From Pseudoalteromonas sp. T1lg75 (GTDB taxonomy: Bacteria; Pseudomonadota; Gammaproteobacteria; Enterobacterales; Alteromonadaceae): a stretch of 64,000 bases of DNA. Every line of letters starts with the position of its first letter. The first letter of the stretch is position 1. The notes beneath the pieces were generated by a model. It had not been told where the DNA came from and searched no databases. It worked only from the letters and a program-made list of their open reading frames with translations. Below, piece after piece: positions 17,834 to 30,487 of this stretch. The position numbers and the translations under genes are program-made. Location of the stretch: assembly GCF_002964705.1 (NCBI RefSeq), contig NZ_PQCD01000055.1, forward strand, positions 60,644-124,643, read 5' to 3'.

Positions 17834-19984
17834 ATGTCTAGACGTATTATGCTTATTCCCGTATCCACCGGTGTTGGTCTGACTTCGGTGTCGGTGGGTT
17901 TGGTGCGGGCGCTGGAACAAAAAGCACTGAAGGTCAACTTTTTCAAACCCATAGCCCAGCCACGTCGGGGCGAATGTGGTCCGGAAAAGTCCACCGCCAT
18001 AGTGAAAATTGGTTCGAGCATTAACCCGCCGGAACCGATTTCACTGGCCTACGCTGAAAAGATGATCGGCGATGGTAAGGGCAATACCTTGCTCGAAGAA
18101 ATCGTTGAGCGTTTTGAAAGCGGCATTAACGACGATGAAATCGCCATTATTGAGGGCATGGTACCGACCCGCAACCAACCCTATGCCGGGCGCGTCAACC
18201 GAGAAATCGCGCAAACCCTGGGCGCCGATATCGTCTTTGTGGTGACCCCGAGCAACGACACGGTGGAAGAGCTTGAGGACAAGTTGGAAATCGCCGCCGG
18301 CAACTATGGTGGCATCGCCCATCCACGAGTGTTGGGCTGTATTTTCAACAAGGTCAATGCGCCGCTTGATGAGCAAGGCCGAGCCCGTGCCGATTTGGTC
18401 GAGCAGTTCAACCCGGATTTACTGGATAACGAAATTAACCGCCTGGCGTCCATGCCTCTGTTTCGCAAGCACCCGTTCCAACTCTTGGGCACCATTCCCT
18501 GGGACTTTGAACTGGTGGCCCCGCGTGGCATCGATCTGGCCAATTATTTAGATGCCCGCATTATTCATCAAGGCGACCTGCTGCATCGTCGTCTGCGCCG
18601 GGTAACCTTCTGTGCCCGCACTGTGTCTAACCTGCTGAATCACATTTCTCCCGGGGTCCTGCTGGTCACGCCGGGCGATCGTTCCGATGTCCTGGTTGCC
18701 GGTTGTTTATCGGCCATGAACGGCACCAAGATAGGCGCCATCTTACTCACCGGTGGTATTGAACCGGAACCCCGCATTATGGAGTTGTGCCATCAGGCGA
18801 TGGAGCAAACCGGATTGCCGATCCTGGCCACCGAGCACGATACGTGGCGCACCTCCTTGCTGCTGCACAACTTCAATTTAGAAGTGCCCTGCGATGATGA
18901 GCAGCGCGTCGACAAGGTGAAATCGCATCAGGCCACCTTTATCGATTCCGACTGGCTCGATAGTCTCGCACAGCAGTCGCAAAAAACCCGTAAGTTGTCG
19001 CCGCCGGCATTCCGCTATCTATTAACGGATAAGGCCCGTCGCGCCAATAAAACCATTGTTCTGCCCGAAGGCGAAGAGCCCCGCACCATAAAAGCTGCGG
19101 CTATTTGTGGCGAGCGTGGCATTGCCAATACGGTGTTACTGGGCGACCCTATGGAGATCACCCGCATTGCCGAACAACAAGGGGTTGAACTCAACGAGCG
19201 CATGCAACTGCTCGACCCAGAGCAGATCCGTCGTGACTATGTGGCGCCCATGGTGGAGCTGCGTAAGAGCAAGGGGTTGACCGAGGTCGTGGCCGAAGAA
19301 ATGCTGCAAGACAACGTGGTGCTTGGTACCATGATGTTGGCCCAGGGCCAGGTGGATGGCCTAGTCTCCGGCGCCGTGAACACCACAGCCAATACCATAC
19401 GCCCGCCGCTGCAACTGATCAAAACCGCACCGGGGTCGTCCCTGGTCTCGTCGGTGTTCTTTATGCTGCTGCCGGATCAGGTGCTGGTATACGGTGACTG
19501 CGCCATTAACCCGGATCCGACCGCTGCCCAATTGGCGGACATCGCCATTCAATCCGCCGACTCTGCCAGCGCCTTTGGTATCGAACCGAGGGTGGCGATG
19601 ATCAGCTACAGTACCGGTAGCTCAGGGGCCGGCGCCGACGTTGAAAAGGTGCGCGAGGCCACCGAATTAGCGAAACAAAAGCGTCCCGACTTAATCATCG
19701 ACGGTCCACTGCAATACGATGCCGCTATCATGGAAAATGTGGCCCGTAAAAAGGCGCCTAACAGCCCGGTCGCGGGACAGGCGACTGTGTTTATCTTCCC
19801 CGACCTGAACACCGGTAACACCACCTACAAAGCGGTACAACGAAGCGCCGAGCTGGTCAGTATCGGCCCTATGCTGCAGGGGATGCGCAAGCCGGTCAAC
19901 GATCTGAGCCGCGGTGCCTTGGTGGATGACATCGTCTACACCATCGCCCTGACCGCCATTCAAGCGGATCAGAGCCAAGCCTAA
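17834..19984 (+). CDS. pta: Phosphate acetyltransferase, long form
   Basis: Converts acetyl-CoA and phosphate to acetyl phosphate. The 716-residue long form has an N-terminal P-loop-like domain beginning [20 protein letters not shown], a central DRTGG domain and a C-terminal catalytic domain from about 390 ([47 protein letters not shown]). The ATG at 17834 has GGAG 7 bases upstream, and the gene follows ackA by 2 bases. A terminator lies 29 bases downstream. Confidence 0.97.
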   Translation: MSRRIMLIPVSTGVGLTSVSVGLVRALEQKALKVNFFKPIAQPRRGECGPEKSTAIVKIGSSINPPEPISLAYAEKMIGDGKGNTLLEEIVERFESGINDDEIAIIEGMVPTRNQPYAGRVNREIAQTLGADIVFVVTPSNDTVEELEDKLEIAAGNYGGIAHPRVLGCIFNKVNAPLDEQGRARADLVEQFNPDLLDNEINRLASMPLFRKHPFQLLGTIPWDFELVAPRGIDLANYLDARIIHQGDLLHRRLRRVTFCARTVSNLLNHISPGVLLVTPGDRSDVLVAGCLSAMNGTKIGAILLTGGIEPEPRIMELCHQAMEQTGLPILATEHDTWRTSLLLHNFNLEVPCDDEQRVDKVKSHQATFIDSDWLDSLAQQSQKTRKLSPPAFRYLLTDKARRANKTIVLPEGEEPRTIKAAAICGERGIANTVLLGDPMEITRIAEQQGVELNERMQLLDPEQIRRDYVAPMVELRKSKGLTEVVAEEMLQDNVVLGTMMLAQGQVDGLVSGAVNTTANTIRPPLQLIKTAPGSSLVSSVFFMLLPDQVLVYGDCAINPDPTAAQLADIAIQSADSASAFGIEPRVAMISYSTGSSGAGADVEKVREATELAKQKRPDLIIDGPLQYDAAIMENVARKKAPNSPVAGQATVFIFPDLNTGNTTYKAVQRSAELVSIGPMLQGMRKPVNDLSRGALVDDIVYTIALTAIQADQSQA

Positions 19985-20013
19985 TTCCTCGCTTATGTTA
20001 GGCACATAATCAC

Positions 20014-20045
20014 AAGGGTGCACCTTCGGGGGCACCCTTTTTATT
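20014..20045 (+). terminator. Terminator of ackA-pta
   Basis: An AAGGGTGC/GCACCCTT stem, extended by CC/GG pairs to a TTCG loop, is followed by TTTTTATTT. Confidence 0.92.
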
Positions 20046-20150
20046 TCGTTATTAGCAACAACCAACCGGGTATTGATCAATAAACAGACAGAGTATTAAA
20101 TTTATTATATTTCAATAAGATAAAAACTATCGACCACCCTACCCCCAAAC

Positions 20151-20159
20151 TTATCCACA
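20151..20159 (+). promoter_or_regulatory. Single consensus DnaA box
   Basis: TTATCCACA matches the high-affinity DnaA box exactly. It is a lone copy in the non-coding gap 19985-20306, with no AT-rich unwinding repeats or further boxes seen, so it is not an origin. It could be a titration or regulatory site, or chance. Confidence 0.4.
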
Positions 20160-20217
20160 GCTATTGTGAGCAACTTACGGTGGCATAAATTGCGCTTTTT
20201 AGGTATAACTTGTACTT

Positions 20218-20288
20218 ATACCAATTCGCTTAAATAGCTAATCATTCTAGCGGGCTAAATCTGATCACATACTTAACAGAATTGGTAT
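20218..20288. repeat. Palindromic intergenic repeat, short form (copy A of three)
   Basis: This 71-bp element begins ATACCAATTC and ends GAATTGGTAT, a perfect 10-bp terminal inverted repeat. It shares TTAAATAGCTAATCATTC and TAGCGGGCTAAAT with the copies at 41.4 and 55.5 kb, but lacks their central part (about 91 bp), joining CTAAAT directly to CTGATCACAT. It ends 18 bases before the ATG of the ACT-domain gene, so it sits in that gene's leader. Confidence 0.85.
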
Positions 20289-20306
20289 TAACCCAAGGGG
20301 ATCTGT

Positions 20307-20690
20307 ATGGCCAAACAAACGCTCCAATTACTCCCGCATGAATTCACCATTCACAGCTTCGACAGCACGGCTGCCATCCCGGGCATTATTTTTCAAAGCG
20401 AAGTCTACTTTGTAGGTAAAACCGCAGATGAACTGTCCATCGTCTGTAACAGTGATATTAAACTCGATAGCCTGGAGCAGGAGCCCGGCTGGGTGGCGCT
20501 GGAGGTGTTGGGGCCACTGGGCTTTTCCCTTACCGGCATTTTGTCTAATATTTCCGGTGTCTTAGCTCGCGCTAACATCTCCATCTTTGCCATTTCCACC
20601 TTTGACACCGATTACATCTTGGTCAAACGCATACAAGTTAAAAACGCCATGAATTCATTAAAAAAAGAAGGATATAACGTACGTTCATGA
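20307..20690 (+). CDS. ACT domain-containing protein
   Basis: A 127-residue cytoplasmic protein. The C-terminal half (WVALEVLGPLGFSLTGILSN ... ISIFAISTFDTDYILVKR) is a clear ACT domain of the small-molecule-binding regulatory type found in CASTOR-like proteins. AGGGGATC provides a ribosome binding site. It overlaps the next gene (EIIA-like) by 4 bases, so the two are made together. The ligand is not known; an amino acid would fit the fold and the nearby dapE. Copy A of the intergenic repeat lies in its 5' leader. Confidence 0.82.
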   Translation: MAKQTLQLLPHEFTIHSFDSTAAIPGIIFQSEVYFVGKTADELSIVCNSDIKLDSLEQEPGWVALEVLGPLGFSLTGILSNISGVLARANISIFAISTFDTDYILVKRIQVKNAMNSLKKEGYNVRS

Positions 20691-21184
20691 ACTACACAGC
20701 GCAACTAATCGCCGCACGTGAACTGTCGCAGAGCACCCTACCATCGACTGCAACTCTTTATGCCCCCCTTAGCGGCGCCGTTTTACCCTTGACCGAGGCA
20801 CCCGATGCCCTGATGGCGCTGGGTTTATTAGGCCCCGGAGTTTGCATCCAGATGCGCGGCCATAAACTGCTAGCCCCCTGTGACGGCACCTTGGTGAAAG
20901 TCAGCGAAGGAGCAAAACAATGGCATTTTCGCAGCCAGCACGGGCTTGAGATTCTGCTCTATTTACACCTTGATGAACCCAGTATTTGCAACAAGGCAAA
21001 ATTAAAATACTTAGACGGCGCCACCTTAACGCGCGGCGAAGAAATTGCCTATTTCGACCTGCGGCAGTTTAAATCTGCGCCCTTGGCCGCTATCATGATC
21101 ACCAATCTCGCGCCGTCGACGCTGACCTATTACTGCCAGCAGCAGGTTGCGGCCAATGAACCCTTATTATTTATCGGCAACTAA
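20687..21184 (+). CDS. EIIA-Glc-like protein lacking both catalytic histidines
   Basis: A 165-residue protein that aligns along its length with the PTS glucose IIA protein: YAPLSGAVLPLTEAPDAL, LLAPCDGTLVKV, GLEILLYLHLDE and IAYFDLRQFKSAPLA. Aligning by eye with E. coli Crr, the phosphorylated His90 is replaced by Tyr92 and the supporting His75 by Lys77; a histidine two residues further on (His94) is not in the catalytic place. It is therefore unlikely to carry phosphate in the usual way and may be a regulatory or binding descendant. It is coupled to the ACT-domain gene by a 4-base overlap and is followed by yffB and dapE. Confidence 0.8.
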   Translation: MNYTAQLIAARELSQSTLPSTATLYAPLSGAVLPLTEAPDALMALGLLGPGVCIQMRGHKLLAPCDGTLVKVSEGAKQWHFRSQHGLEILLYLHLDEPSICNKAKLKYLDGATLTRGEEIAYFDLRQFKSAPLAAIMITNLAPSTLTYYCQQQVAANEPLLFIGN

Positions 21185-21199
21185 AGCTACATACAGATT

Positions 21200-23354
<2,155 letters not shown>

Positions 23355-23371
23355 AGACTCCATAAAAACCA

Positions 23372-23397
23372 AAAAGCAGCGCCAACGCGCTGCTTTT
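23372..23397. terminator. Bidirectional terminator between the M15 peptidase and alaA
   Basis: An 11-bp stem (AAAAGCAGCGC/GCGCTGCTTTT) with a CAAC loop has A and T runs on both sides, between convergent genes. Confidence 0.9.
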
Positions 23398-23422
23398 CTT
23401 TAATTAGGCCTTGGGCTAAAAC

Positions 23423-24640
23423 CTATTCTTGTTTATAACGCTCAAAGAAGCGACCCAGGCGCTGCATCGCTGGGGCCAGCTCATCCTTATGGGGTAAGAA
23501 GACAATACGGAAGTGATCCGGCTCCGGCCAGTTAAAGCCACGACCATGAACCAGCAGGATTTTTTCCTGTGTCAGCAGGTCCAACACCATGGTTTCATCG
23601 TTACTGATATTAAAACGCTTGGTGTCCACCTTGGCAAAACCATACAGGGCTCCTTTGGGTTTCACACAGCTTACCCCGTCGATGTCGTTAAGGCCCTGCC
23701 AGGCAATATTGCGCTGCTCGTATAAACGTCCACCGGGCTCGATCAAGGCATCGATGGATTGCACGCCACCAAGTGCCTGCTGCACCGCATATTGAGCCGG
23801 TACGTTGGCACATAAACGCATGGAGGCCAACATGTCTAACCCCTGGATCAAATCGCTCATACGCTGCGTCGGACCGCTTAGCACCATCCAGCCGATGCGC
23901 AGGCCAGCGGCACGATAGGTTTTCGCCAAGCCATTAAAGGTGATCACAGGCACATCGTCACACAAGGAGGCGATGGAACTATGGGTGGTGCCATCATAGA
24001 GAATTTTTTCGTAAATCTCGTCGCTCAGTAATAGCAAGTTATGTTCACGAGCCAAGGTGATCAAGTCCAGCAACAGGTCGTTACTGTACACCGCCCCCGT
24101 GGGGTTGTTTGGATTGATTAGCACCAAGGCCTTGGTTCTGGAGGTGATTTTGCTGCGAATATCGTCGATATCGGGAAACCAGTCCTGCTGCTCATCACAA
24201 CGATAATGCACCGCCTTACCGCCGGCCAGGGTCACACAGGCACTCCATAAGGGGTAATCCGGCGCCGGGATAAGAATTTCATCGTCATTGTTTACCAGGG
24301 CCTGGGTTACCATTTGGATAAGCTCACTCACCCCATTGCCGATAAAAATATTGTCGATACTGAGGTTATGCAAACCACGCTGTTGATAATGTTGATAGAC
24401 GGCCACCCGCGCCGAATATAACCCCTTGGAATCGCAATAGCCCTGAGCCGAGCTGAGGTTACGAATAATGTCTTTAAGCATGTCTTCGGGCATATCAAAG
24501 CCAAAGGCCGCCGGATTGCCGATGTTAAGCTTGAGCACCTTTTGCCCTTCATCTTCCATGGCCTTGGCGGCAGCCAACACGGGCCCACGAATATCGTAGC
24601 AAACACCGTGTAACTTCTGACTTTTTAAAATTTCTGACAT
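23423..24640 (-). CDS. alaA: Glutamate-pyruvate (alanine) aminotransferase AlaA
   Basis: A class I/II PLP aminotransferase of 405 residues, the main route from pyruvate to alanine in E. coli. The PLP lysine is in NGLAKTYRAAGLRIGW; NPNNPTGAVYS, LLSDEIYEKI and the C-terminal FRIVFLPHKDEL complete the set. The start at MSEILKSQKLHGVCYDIRGP is preferred to an ATG 15 bases upstream because GGGGGA precedes it. It is a single-gene unit. Confidence 0.93.
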   Translation of the reverse strand: MSEILKSQKLHGVCYDIRGPVLAAAKAMEDEGQKVLKLNIGNPAAFGFDMPEDMLKDIIRNLSSAQGYCDSKGLYSARVAVYQHYQQRGLHNLSIDNIFIGNGVSELIQMVTQALVNNDDEILIPAPDYPLWSACVTLAGGKAVHYRCDEQQDWFPDIDDIRSKITSRTKALVLINPNNPTGAVYSNDLLLDLITLAREHNLLLLSDEIYEKILYDGTTHSSIASLCDDVPVITFNGLAKTYRAAGLRIGWMVLSGPTQRMSDLIQGLDMLASMRLCANVPAQYAVQQALGGVQSIDALIEPGGRLYEQRNIAWQGLNDIDGVSCVKPKGALYGFAKVDTKRFNISNDETMVLDLLTQEKILLVHGRGFNWPEPDHFRIVFLPHKDELAPAMQRLGRFFERYKQE

Positions 24641-24727
24641 GCTTTCCCCCTTCAAATTATTACCGTTAGATTATCGGCACAAGCGGGAAATAGCTATATG
24701 TGATATGCCCTTAGCTATGAATTAATT

Positions 24728-25069
24728 TCAACTTTGTTGTTGCCACTGCTTTATCAGCTCAATACTTTGCTCTATGGCATTAGGGAGTGCATCGATCTGC
24801 GCCTGCAGCGCCTGTTGCTCGCCTTCGGCCAGGCCATGCTCTATGGCTCTTGCCGTATCCGCCAGGGTGACGGCGCCAAATTGGGCGGCGTTGGACTTCA
24901 AGCTATGAATATTGCGAATGGCATCGCCTTGCTCCTTGCCCAAGGTTTGTTTAAAGGCACCATGTAAGCGACAGAATTCACTAAAGCAAAATGCGAGGGT
25001 GTCATCAAAGTGCTCACCGAGTAAGTCCTGCATTGCTAATAACGCAGATTCATCAATTTTTATCTCCAT
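24728..25069 (-). CDS. Histidine phosphotransfer (HPt) domain protein
   Basis: A 113-residue single-domain phosphorelay protein. The phosphate-accepting His is in RNIHSLKSNAAQFGAVTLAD, the usual HxLKG/S-like motif, inside a four-helix bundle. The ATG at 25069 has AAAAGGGA upstream; longer starts run into the divergent promoter region. No histidine kinase or response regulator is encoded nearby, so its partner is not known. Confidence 0.85.
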   Translation of the reverse strand: MEIKIDESALLAMQDLLGEHFDDTLAFCFSEFCRLHGAFKQTLGKEQGDAIRNIHSLKSNAAQFGAVTLADTARAIEHGLAEGEQQALQAQIDALPNAIEQSIELIKQWQQQS

Positions 25070-25184
25070 GTTCCCTTTTCCTTGTTTATCAGTGGCCCGG
25101 CAAAGGATAGCAAATGCGCAACTTGGAGCAAATAGCCAAAACCAGTACAATGGCGCCATAGACCCCTAATTCATACTTTTTGCC

Positions 25185-25766
25185 ATGGCTCGTCCTCTTT
25201 GCTCCCGGTGTCACTACCCTCCCAGCAGTTGTGTGTGTCCCTTTGTTAATCAAATCGATAACCGCATTAAGCTTTGGGTATTGCAACATCCCCACGAACA
25301 AAAGCAGGCTAAAAGCACCACCCCACTGTTACAGTTGGGATTAACTAATGTACAGCTCTGTGTAGGTGAGCTCCCCGAGGATTTTGCCGAGGTACGGGCC
25401 ATTAGTGAGCAGGCCTGTGCGCTGTTATACCCAAGCACAGACGCCGAGCCCGTGGAGCAGAGCCACAGCCCCCTTGAGCATATTATTGTTCTCGATGGCA
25501 CCTGGAGTAAGGTGCATAGGCTGTGGCAACAAAACCCCTGGTTACATGAGCTTAAGGCCCTGAGTTTCGACCAGGTTCCCGCCAGCCGTTACCATATTCG
25601 TAAGGCCAATCGCGAGCAAAGCCTATCGACACTCGAAGCCAGCGCCTATTGTTTAGCGCACCTAGAAGGGCTCGATACCCGCCCCTTGTTGCACTTGCTT
25701 GAGGGCTTTGTCACCATGCAAACAAAGCAGATGCCTGCAGCCGTTAAGCAACGTTATCAAAAATGA
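25185..25766 (+). CDS. tapT: DTW-domain tRNA-uridine aminocarboxypropyltransferase
   Basis: A 193-residue DTW-domain protein with the Cys-rich N-terminus CSRCHYPPSSCVCP, the QHPHEQKQAKSTTPLL segment and the signature VLDGTWSKVHRL. Relatives transfer the aminocarboxypropyl group of SAM to uridine in tRNA (acp3U47 for TapT). Which tRNA position this one modifies cannot be told, so the symbol is tentative. It is divergent from the HPt gene and overlaps the next gene by 4 bases. Confidence 0.82.
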   Translation: MARPLCSRCHYPPSSCVCPFVNQIDNRIKLWVLQHPHEQKQAKSTTPLLQLGLTNVQLCVGELPEDFAEVRAISEQACALLYPSTDAEPVEQSHSPLEHIIVLDGTWSKVHRLWQQNPWLHELKALSFDQVPASRYHIRKANREQSLSTLEASAYCLAHLEGLDTRPLLHLLEGFVTMQTKQMPAAVKQRYQK

Positions 25767-26539
25767 GTTCATCGCTTATGGCGGATAAGTACCGCCGCGG
25801 CCCGGATTACCGTTTTGGGGTGGACGTAGACTTCAGTGAGGTACGCACCACCTTTGGCCTGCGCGCCATCAGTGTGGGGCGCTGGGTTAATAATGAAGAG
25901 CGTCAACGAGCCGCCAACCTGGTTTACGATGCCTTAGCGGATCTCACCCAAATTCTGGCGGTTTCTCCCGAGGTCATTGGCCTACGCCAGAGCTTAACCC
26001 TGGCCTTTGCACAAGGCGGGCGCCTTGGGGTCCAAGCCCACTACCAAAGCAGCACCCGCACCCTAGCCTTGGCGAAAAACGCCGGCAGTGGCGCCTTTGC
26101 CCATGAATGGTGGCATGCGTTTGATCATTACATCAGTCGTTTTTTATTTACCGGGCCAACATCCCAGCGTGCGTTTGCCAGCAAACTCTGGCTGACCCGG
26201 GATGACTATAATCCACACCGGCTTAATCAACCCCTGTTACAGCTCTTAGAGCACATCCTGTTAAACGAGCAGCAAACGGATAGCTCGGCCTACTTGCGCC
26301 GCAATGCTCTACTTGATGCCAGTGCCGGTCAATATTACCTGGCCATGCCAGAAGAGCTGAGCGCTCGCGCGTTTGAACACTATGTGCAAAATGCCGAGAT
26401 AAAAAACCAGTATTTGGTCAGTGGCACCAAGCAAGGGGAATTGGCCAAGTTAGGCGCCTACCCCAACGCCGATGAGGCGGCAAAGCTGGCGCCGTGTTTT
26501 CGGGAATATTTTACCCTTTTGGGGCAATCACTGGGATAA
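25763..26539 (+). CDS. HEWWH-motif protein (CLCA_X / LPD1-like), putative metallopeptidase
   Basis: A 258-residue protein without signal peptide. It contains AFAHEWWHAFDHYISRFLF, with an HExxH-type zinc motif at His114-Glu115-x-x-His118 and an Asp at 121, resembling the HEWWHALD core of LPD1 domains found in large polyvalent proteins of mobile elements. Residues 14-40 (DYRFGVDVDFSEVRTTFGLR) and the SSTRTLALAKNAGSGAFAHE run are also in that style. I recall chromosomal stand-alone copies named CLCA_X. The substrate is unknown. It overlaps the DTW gene by 4 bases. Confidence 0.72.
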   Translation: MSSSLMADKYRRGPDYRFGVDVDFSEVRTTFGLRAISVGRWVNNEERQRAANLVYDALADLTQILAVSPEVIGLRQSLTLAFAQGGRLGVQAHYQSSTRTLALAKNAGSGAFAHEWWHAFDHYISRFLFTGPTSQRAFASKLWLTRDDYNPHRLNQPLLQLLEHILLNEQQTDSSAYLRRNALLDASAGQYYLAMPEELSARAFEHYVQNAEIKNQYLVSGTKQGELAKLGAYPNADEAAKLAPCFREYFTLLGQSLG

Positions 26540-26547
26540 GGGTAGGA

Positions 26548-26568
26548 CCGCCCTGAAGACTTGGGCGG
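26548..26568. terminator. Hairpin between convergent genes, terminator-like
   Basis: CCGCCC and GGGCGG pair around a 9-base loop in the 49-base gap between the HEWWH gene and dcd. No T tract is seen on either side, so termination is doubtful. Confidence 0.3.
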
Positions 26569-26588
26569 CCAAGAGACAGGAAGCGAGC

Positions 26589-27179
26589 TTACTGCTGGCC
26601 TTCATCACCAATTCGGCTTGCCAGGGCACTGTTTTGCCCCTTGTATTTGGCATCTACACGAGCGTTATAGGGTTTTTCCGCCGGGCTTGAAAGGGTTTCA
26701 AAGCTCAGTGCACCGATTTTCATATTCGGGCGCAGCGCCAAAGGCAGCTTGCCGGAATTATAAAACTCAAGCACGATATTGCCACTCCAGCCCGGATCGA
26801 TGCGGTGTGCGGTCACATGCACCATCAAACCCAAACGGGCCAATGACGAACGACCGTCGAGCCAACCAACGATATCCGCCGGCAGGGTCACAGATTCATA
26901 GGTAATGGCCAAGGCCAGCTCGCCCGGGTGCAGGAAAAACGCATCGCCCTCTTTGATGACGATTTCATCGCTCATAATGGACTCCATCGCCGCATTAAGC
27001 TGCTCTTTAGGGCCGCTTAAGTCTACATACGGCGCACAGTGATCCTGAAACACGCGAAATTTATTGCCCAGGCGCAAATCGACGCTGACGCCTGAGATCA
27101 TCTGCTCGTCGGGCTGCGGGGTGATCACGATGCGCTGATCGTTTAGGTATTCTTTTATATGGGTATCTGATAAACGCAT
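26589..27179 (-). CDS. dcd: dCTP deaminase
   Basis: Deaminates dCTP to dUTP for thymidylate synthesis. The 196-residue length is standard. It has [12 protein letters not shown] at the start, [32 protein letters not shown], the catalytic region [20 protein letters not shown] and [15 protein letters not shown]. It follows apbC with a 2-base gap, so the two are co-transcribed. Confidence 0.96.
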   Translation of the reverse strand: MRLSDTHIKEYLNDQRIVITPQPDEQMISGVSVDLRLGNKFRVFQDHCAPYVDLSGPKEQLNAAMESIMSDEIVIKEGDAFFLHPGELALAITYESVTLPADIVGWLDGRSSLARLGLMVHVTAHRIDPGWSGNIVLEFYNSGKLPLALRPNMKIGALSFETLSSPAEKPYNARVDAKYKGQNSALASRIGDEGQQ

Positions 27180-27181
27180 GG

Positions 27182-28267
27182 TTAGTCGTCCGTTATAATA
27201 ATTTCTACGCCCTGTTGAGCGCCTTGTTGATAATAGAGTTGGCTGGCACACAGGCGAGCCGCCGCGGCAAAATGTGCCGCCATGTTTTGATCTTGCTCGT
27301 TTAGGTCACCGCCGCGCTCCGAGCACTGGCGAATTTCCATCGCCAGCGGTAAGTGCGCCAAGATAGGCACGCCGTAGCGCTGCGAAAGTTGCACCGCACC
27401 GTCGGCGCCGAAGATATGGCTCGACTCACCACAGTGAGGGCATTGGAATTGACTCATGTTTTCCATCAAACCAATAATGGGCACGTTCACCTTGTTGAAC
27501 ATGGCCACCCCTTTTTGCGCATCGGCCAAGGCTAAATCTTGGGGGGTGGTGATGATCACCGCCCCCGATGCCGGTACCTTTTGCGACATGGTCAGCTGAA
27601 TATCGCCAGTGCCCGGAGGCATATCCACGACCAAATAATCCAGCTCCCCCCACTGGGTTTCATTCAGTAGTTGAACCAGAGCTTGTGATGCCATGGGCCC
27701 GCGCCAAACTGTGGCATCGTCCGGGTCCACCAAAAAGCCTATGGACTGGGCTTTTAAGCCATGGGCACTCATGGGCAGCAGGGTTTTCTCGTCTTTGGCC
27801 TGAGGTTTCTGCCCTTGCAGGCCCAATAACAAGGGAATAGAAGGACCATAAATATCGGCATCAAGAATACCGACGCGGGCACCTTCATGGCGCAGCGCCA
27901 TGGCCAAATTGACGGCGCAGGTGGATTTACCCACACCGCCCTTGCCGGAGGCGACCATAATAATGTGTTTGATGTTGGCAAATCGCGGTTTTTCAGCCAA
28001 CTGAACGTCGATTGCCACCTGTATCTGGCGGCTCAATTGCTCGCTTAGAAAGGCACCGAGATCCGGCGCTTCTTGAGCACAGGCAAAGGGCATAACAAGC
28101 TTGCATAAACCTTGCTCGCTGCTGGCCTGTACCGCGGTCTCTGGCACCCCTGCGGGAAAGGCGGCGCTGCGATAGCGACCCAGATGTTGCCTATATTCTT
28201 CCTGCCATTGTGAACCCCGGCGTTTTGAAAACAAAGAGGGTTTTTTACCTGAGCCTAATCCAAACAT
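27182..28267 (-). CDS. apbC: Iron-sulfur cluster carrier protein ApbC (Mrp)
   Basis: A 361-residue P-loop ATPase that binds and transfers Fe-S clusters. The Walker A motif is [17 protein letters not shown], the Walker B region VDMPPGTGD, and the cluster-binding CPHC lies in [15 protein letters not shown]. The first about 90 residues are an MIP18-like domain diverged from E. coli Mrp. It is divergent from metG, the arrangement found in E. coli. Confidence 0.94.
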   Translation of the reverse strand: MFGLGSGKKPSLFSKRRGSQWQEEYRQHLGRYRSAAFPAGVPETAVQASSEQGLCKLVMPFACAQEAPDLGAFLSEQLSRQIQVAIDVQLAEKPRFANIKHIIMVASGKGGVGKSTCAVNLAMALRHEGARVGILDADIYGPSIPLLLGLQGQKPQAKDEKTLLPMSAHGLKAQSIGFLVDPDDATVWRGPMASQALVQLLNETQWGELDYLVVDMPPGTGDIQLTMSQKVPASGAVIITTPQDLALADAQKGVAMFNKVNVPIIGLMENMSQFQCPHCGESSHIFGADGAVQLSQRYGVPILAHLPLAMEIRQCSERGGDLNEQDQNMAAHFAAAARLCASQLYYQQGAQQGVEIIITDD

Positions 28268-28435
28268 AGTAACTGCATAAATAATTAAAGAAGCGTAATG
28301 AAATGTGCCGCCAAATTATGTAACATTCAGGGCATTAACACCAGTCTATTCACCCTAGGCACCGAAACTTCATCGCGCTACAGCGCCTTGAGTCGACGAT
28401 CTGGGTGATCCTATCTGAGATGGAATAAGCACCTT

Positions 28436-30469
28436 ATGGCAAAGAGAAAAATTCTCATTACAAGCGCCCTGCCTTATGCAAACGGTCCTACACACCTGGG
28501 CCACATGCTTGAGTACATTCAAACCGATATTTGGGCTCGCTTTCAAAAGTCCCAAGGACATGAAACCTATTATGTGTGTGCGGACGATGCTCACGGCACG
28601 CCGATCATGCTCAATGCACAAAAACAAGGGATCAGCCCTGAGGAAATGGTTGCCAAGGTTAGCGTTGAACGCCAACGTGACTTTGCCGATTTTAATATCG
28701 AGTTTGATAACTACCACAGCACCCACTCGGATGAGAATAAGGCGCTAAGCGAGCTTATTTATAACCGCCTTAACGACGGTGGTTATATTAAAAAGCGCAC
28801 CATCTCGCAGTTATTCGACCCGGAAAAGCAAATCTTCCTACCGGATCGCTTCGTAACCGGCACCTGTCCAAGCTGTGATGCAGAAGACCAAAACGGCGAC
28901 AGCTGTGATGTCTGTGGCGCCACCTACTCGCCGACCGAACTGAAATCACCACGCTCTGCGATGTCTGGCGCCACCCCTGTGCTGCGCGACTCGGAGCATT
29001 ACTTCTTCGACCTGCCTGCCTTTGAGGGCATGCTAAAAAGTTGGCTGCACTCCGGCAGTATTCAGGAAGAAATGGCCAACAAGCTTGACGAGTGGTTTGC
29101 CGATGGCCTGCAGCAGTGGGATATCAGCCGCGATGCGCCTTATTTCGGTTTTGAAATCCCAGGCGCACCGGGTAAATACTTCTATGTGTGGTTGGACGCC
29201 CCTATCGGCTATATGGCCAGCTTTAAAAACCTGTGTGATAAAAACGGGATCGACTTTGATGCCTTTTGGCGCGAAGATTCCGACGCTGAGCTGTATCATT
29301 TTATCGGTAAAGACATTATTTACTTCCACAGCCTGTTTTGGCCAGCCATGCTTGAAGGCGCCGGTTTTAGAAAGCCGACCAATGTTTTCGCCCATGGCTT
29401 TGTAACCGTCAATGGCGCCAAGATGTCTAAGTCAAAAGGCACCTTTATTAAGGCTCGTACTTACCTAGATCATCTCGACCCTGAATACTTGCGTTATTAC
29501 TTTGCCGCGAAACTAAGCGGTGGCATTACCGATTTGGATTTAAACCTGGAAGATTTCGCCCAGCGCGTTAACTCGGATCTTGTCGGTAAGGTAGTAAATA
29601 TCGCCAGCCGTTGTGCCGGTTTCATCACCAAGAAGTTCGATGGCAAGCTAAGCGACACCAATGCCGAGCCGGCCTTGTTGGCCGAGTTCGCCGCGGCCAA
29701 AGACAGCATAGCCGAACACTATGAAAGCCGTGAATTCGGTCGTGCGGTACGCACCATTATGGCCCTGGCCGATAAAGCAAACCAATATATTGATGCGCAA
29801 GCGCCTTGGGTTCTGGCTAAAAACGAAGACACGGCGCAGCAAGCCCATGAGGTATGCAGCGTTGGTCTGAATCTGTTCCGTATCCTGATGACCTATCTGC
29901 GCCCAATTTTGCCGGGCATGGCCGCCAACGTGAGCGATTTCTTAAACGATGAGCTGGCATGGGATGGTGTCGATAAGCCGCTGCTAGGTCAGCCTATCAA
30001 TAAATTTAAAGCGCTGATGCAGCGTGTCGAAATGGATAAGGTTAATACCATGGTCGATGAATCAAAAGAAAGCCTGGCGCCACAAAGCCAAGCACTGGGG
30101 CAAGTAGCCGACAACGGCGAGTTGACAAAAGATCCGCTGGCGGATGAGATCGAGTTTGATGACTTTGCCAAGGTGGACTTACGCGTAGCCCTCATCGCCA
30201 ACGCCGAGCATGTTGAAGGTGCCGACAAACTGCTTAAACTGACCCTGGATCTGGGTGGTCAGCAGCGCCAGGTATTCGCCGGCATTAAATCGGCCTACAG
30301 CCCGGAGCAGCTGATTGGCAAACACACCGTAATGGTTGCCAACCTGAAGCCGCGTAAGATGCGCTTTGGCCTTTCCGAGGGCATGGTGCTGGCTGCAGGC
30401 CCAGGCAAGGATGAGATCTACATTCTTGAACCTCATGCCGGTGCCAAGCCGGGCATGCGAGTGATGTAA
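28436..30469 (+). CDS. metG: Methionyl-tRNA synthetase
   Basis: A 677-residue class I aminoacyl-tRNA synthetase. HIGH-type motif [12 protein letters not shown], zinc knuckle with [23 protein letters not shown] in [11 protein letters not shown], and a C-terminal EMAP-II-like tRNA-binding domain from about 575 ([20 protein letters not shown]). This is the long dimeric E. coli-like form. The 168-base gap to apbC must hold both promoters; none was called. A terminator follows. Confidence 0.97.
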   Translation: MAKRKILITSALPYANGPTHLGHMLEYIQTDIWARFQKSQGHETYYVCADDAHGTPIMLNAQKQGISPEEMVAKVSVERQRDFADFNIEFDNYHSTHSDENKALSELIYNRLNDGGYIKKRTISQLFDPEKQIFLPDRFVTGTCPSCDAEDQNGDSCDVCGATYSPTELKSPRSAMSGATPVLRDSEHYFFDLPAFEGMLKSWLHSGSIQEEMANKLDEWFADGLQQWDISRDAPYFGFEIPGAPGKYFYVWLDAPIGYMASFKNLCDKNGIDFDAFWREDSDAELYHFIGKDIIYFHSLFWPAMLEGAGFRKPTNVFAHGFVTVNGAKMSKSKGTFIKARTYLDHLDPEYLRYYFAAKLSGGITDLDLNLEDFAQRVNSDLVGKVVNIASRCAGFITKKFDGKLSDTNAEPALLAEFAAAKDSIAEHYESREFGRAVRTIMALADKANQYIDAQAPWVLAKNEDTAQQAHEVCSVGLNLFRILMTYLRPILPGMAANVSDFLNDELAWDGVDKPLLGQPINKFKALMQRVEMDKVNTMVDESKESLAPQSQALGQVADNGELTKDPLADEIEFDDFAKVDLRVALIANAEHVEGADKLLKLTLDLGGQQRQVFAGIKSAYSPEQLIGKHTVMVANLKPRKMRFGLSEGMVLAAGPGKDEIYILEPHAGAKPGMRVM

Positions 30470-30487
30470 GCGTCTGTACACAGATTC

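Noticed and set aside
20151..20159. Replication origin suggested by the DnaA box
   Set aside because: Only one box, no AT-rich repeat array and no dnaA, dnaN, gidA or mnm neighbours.
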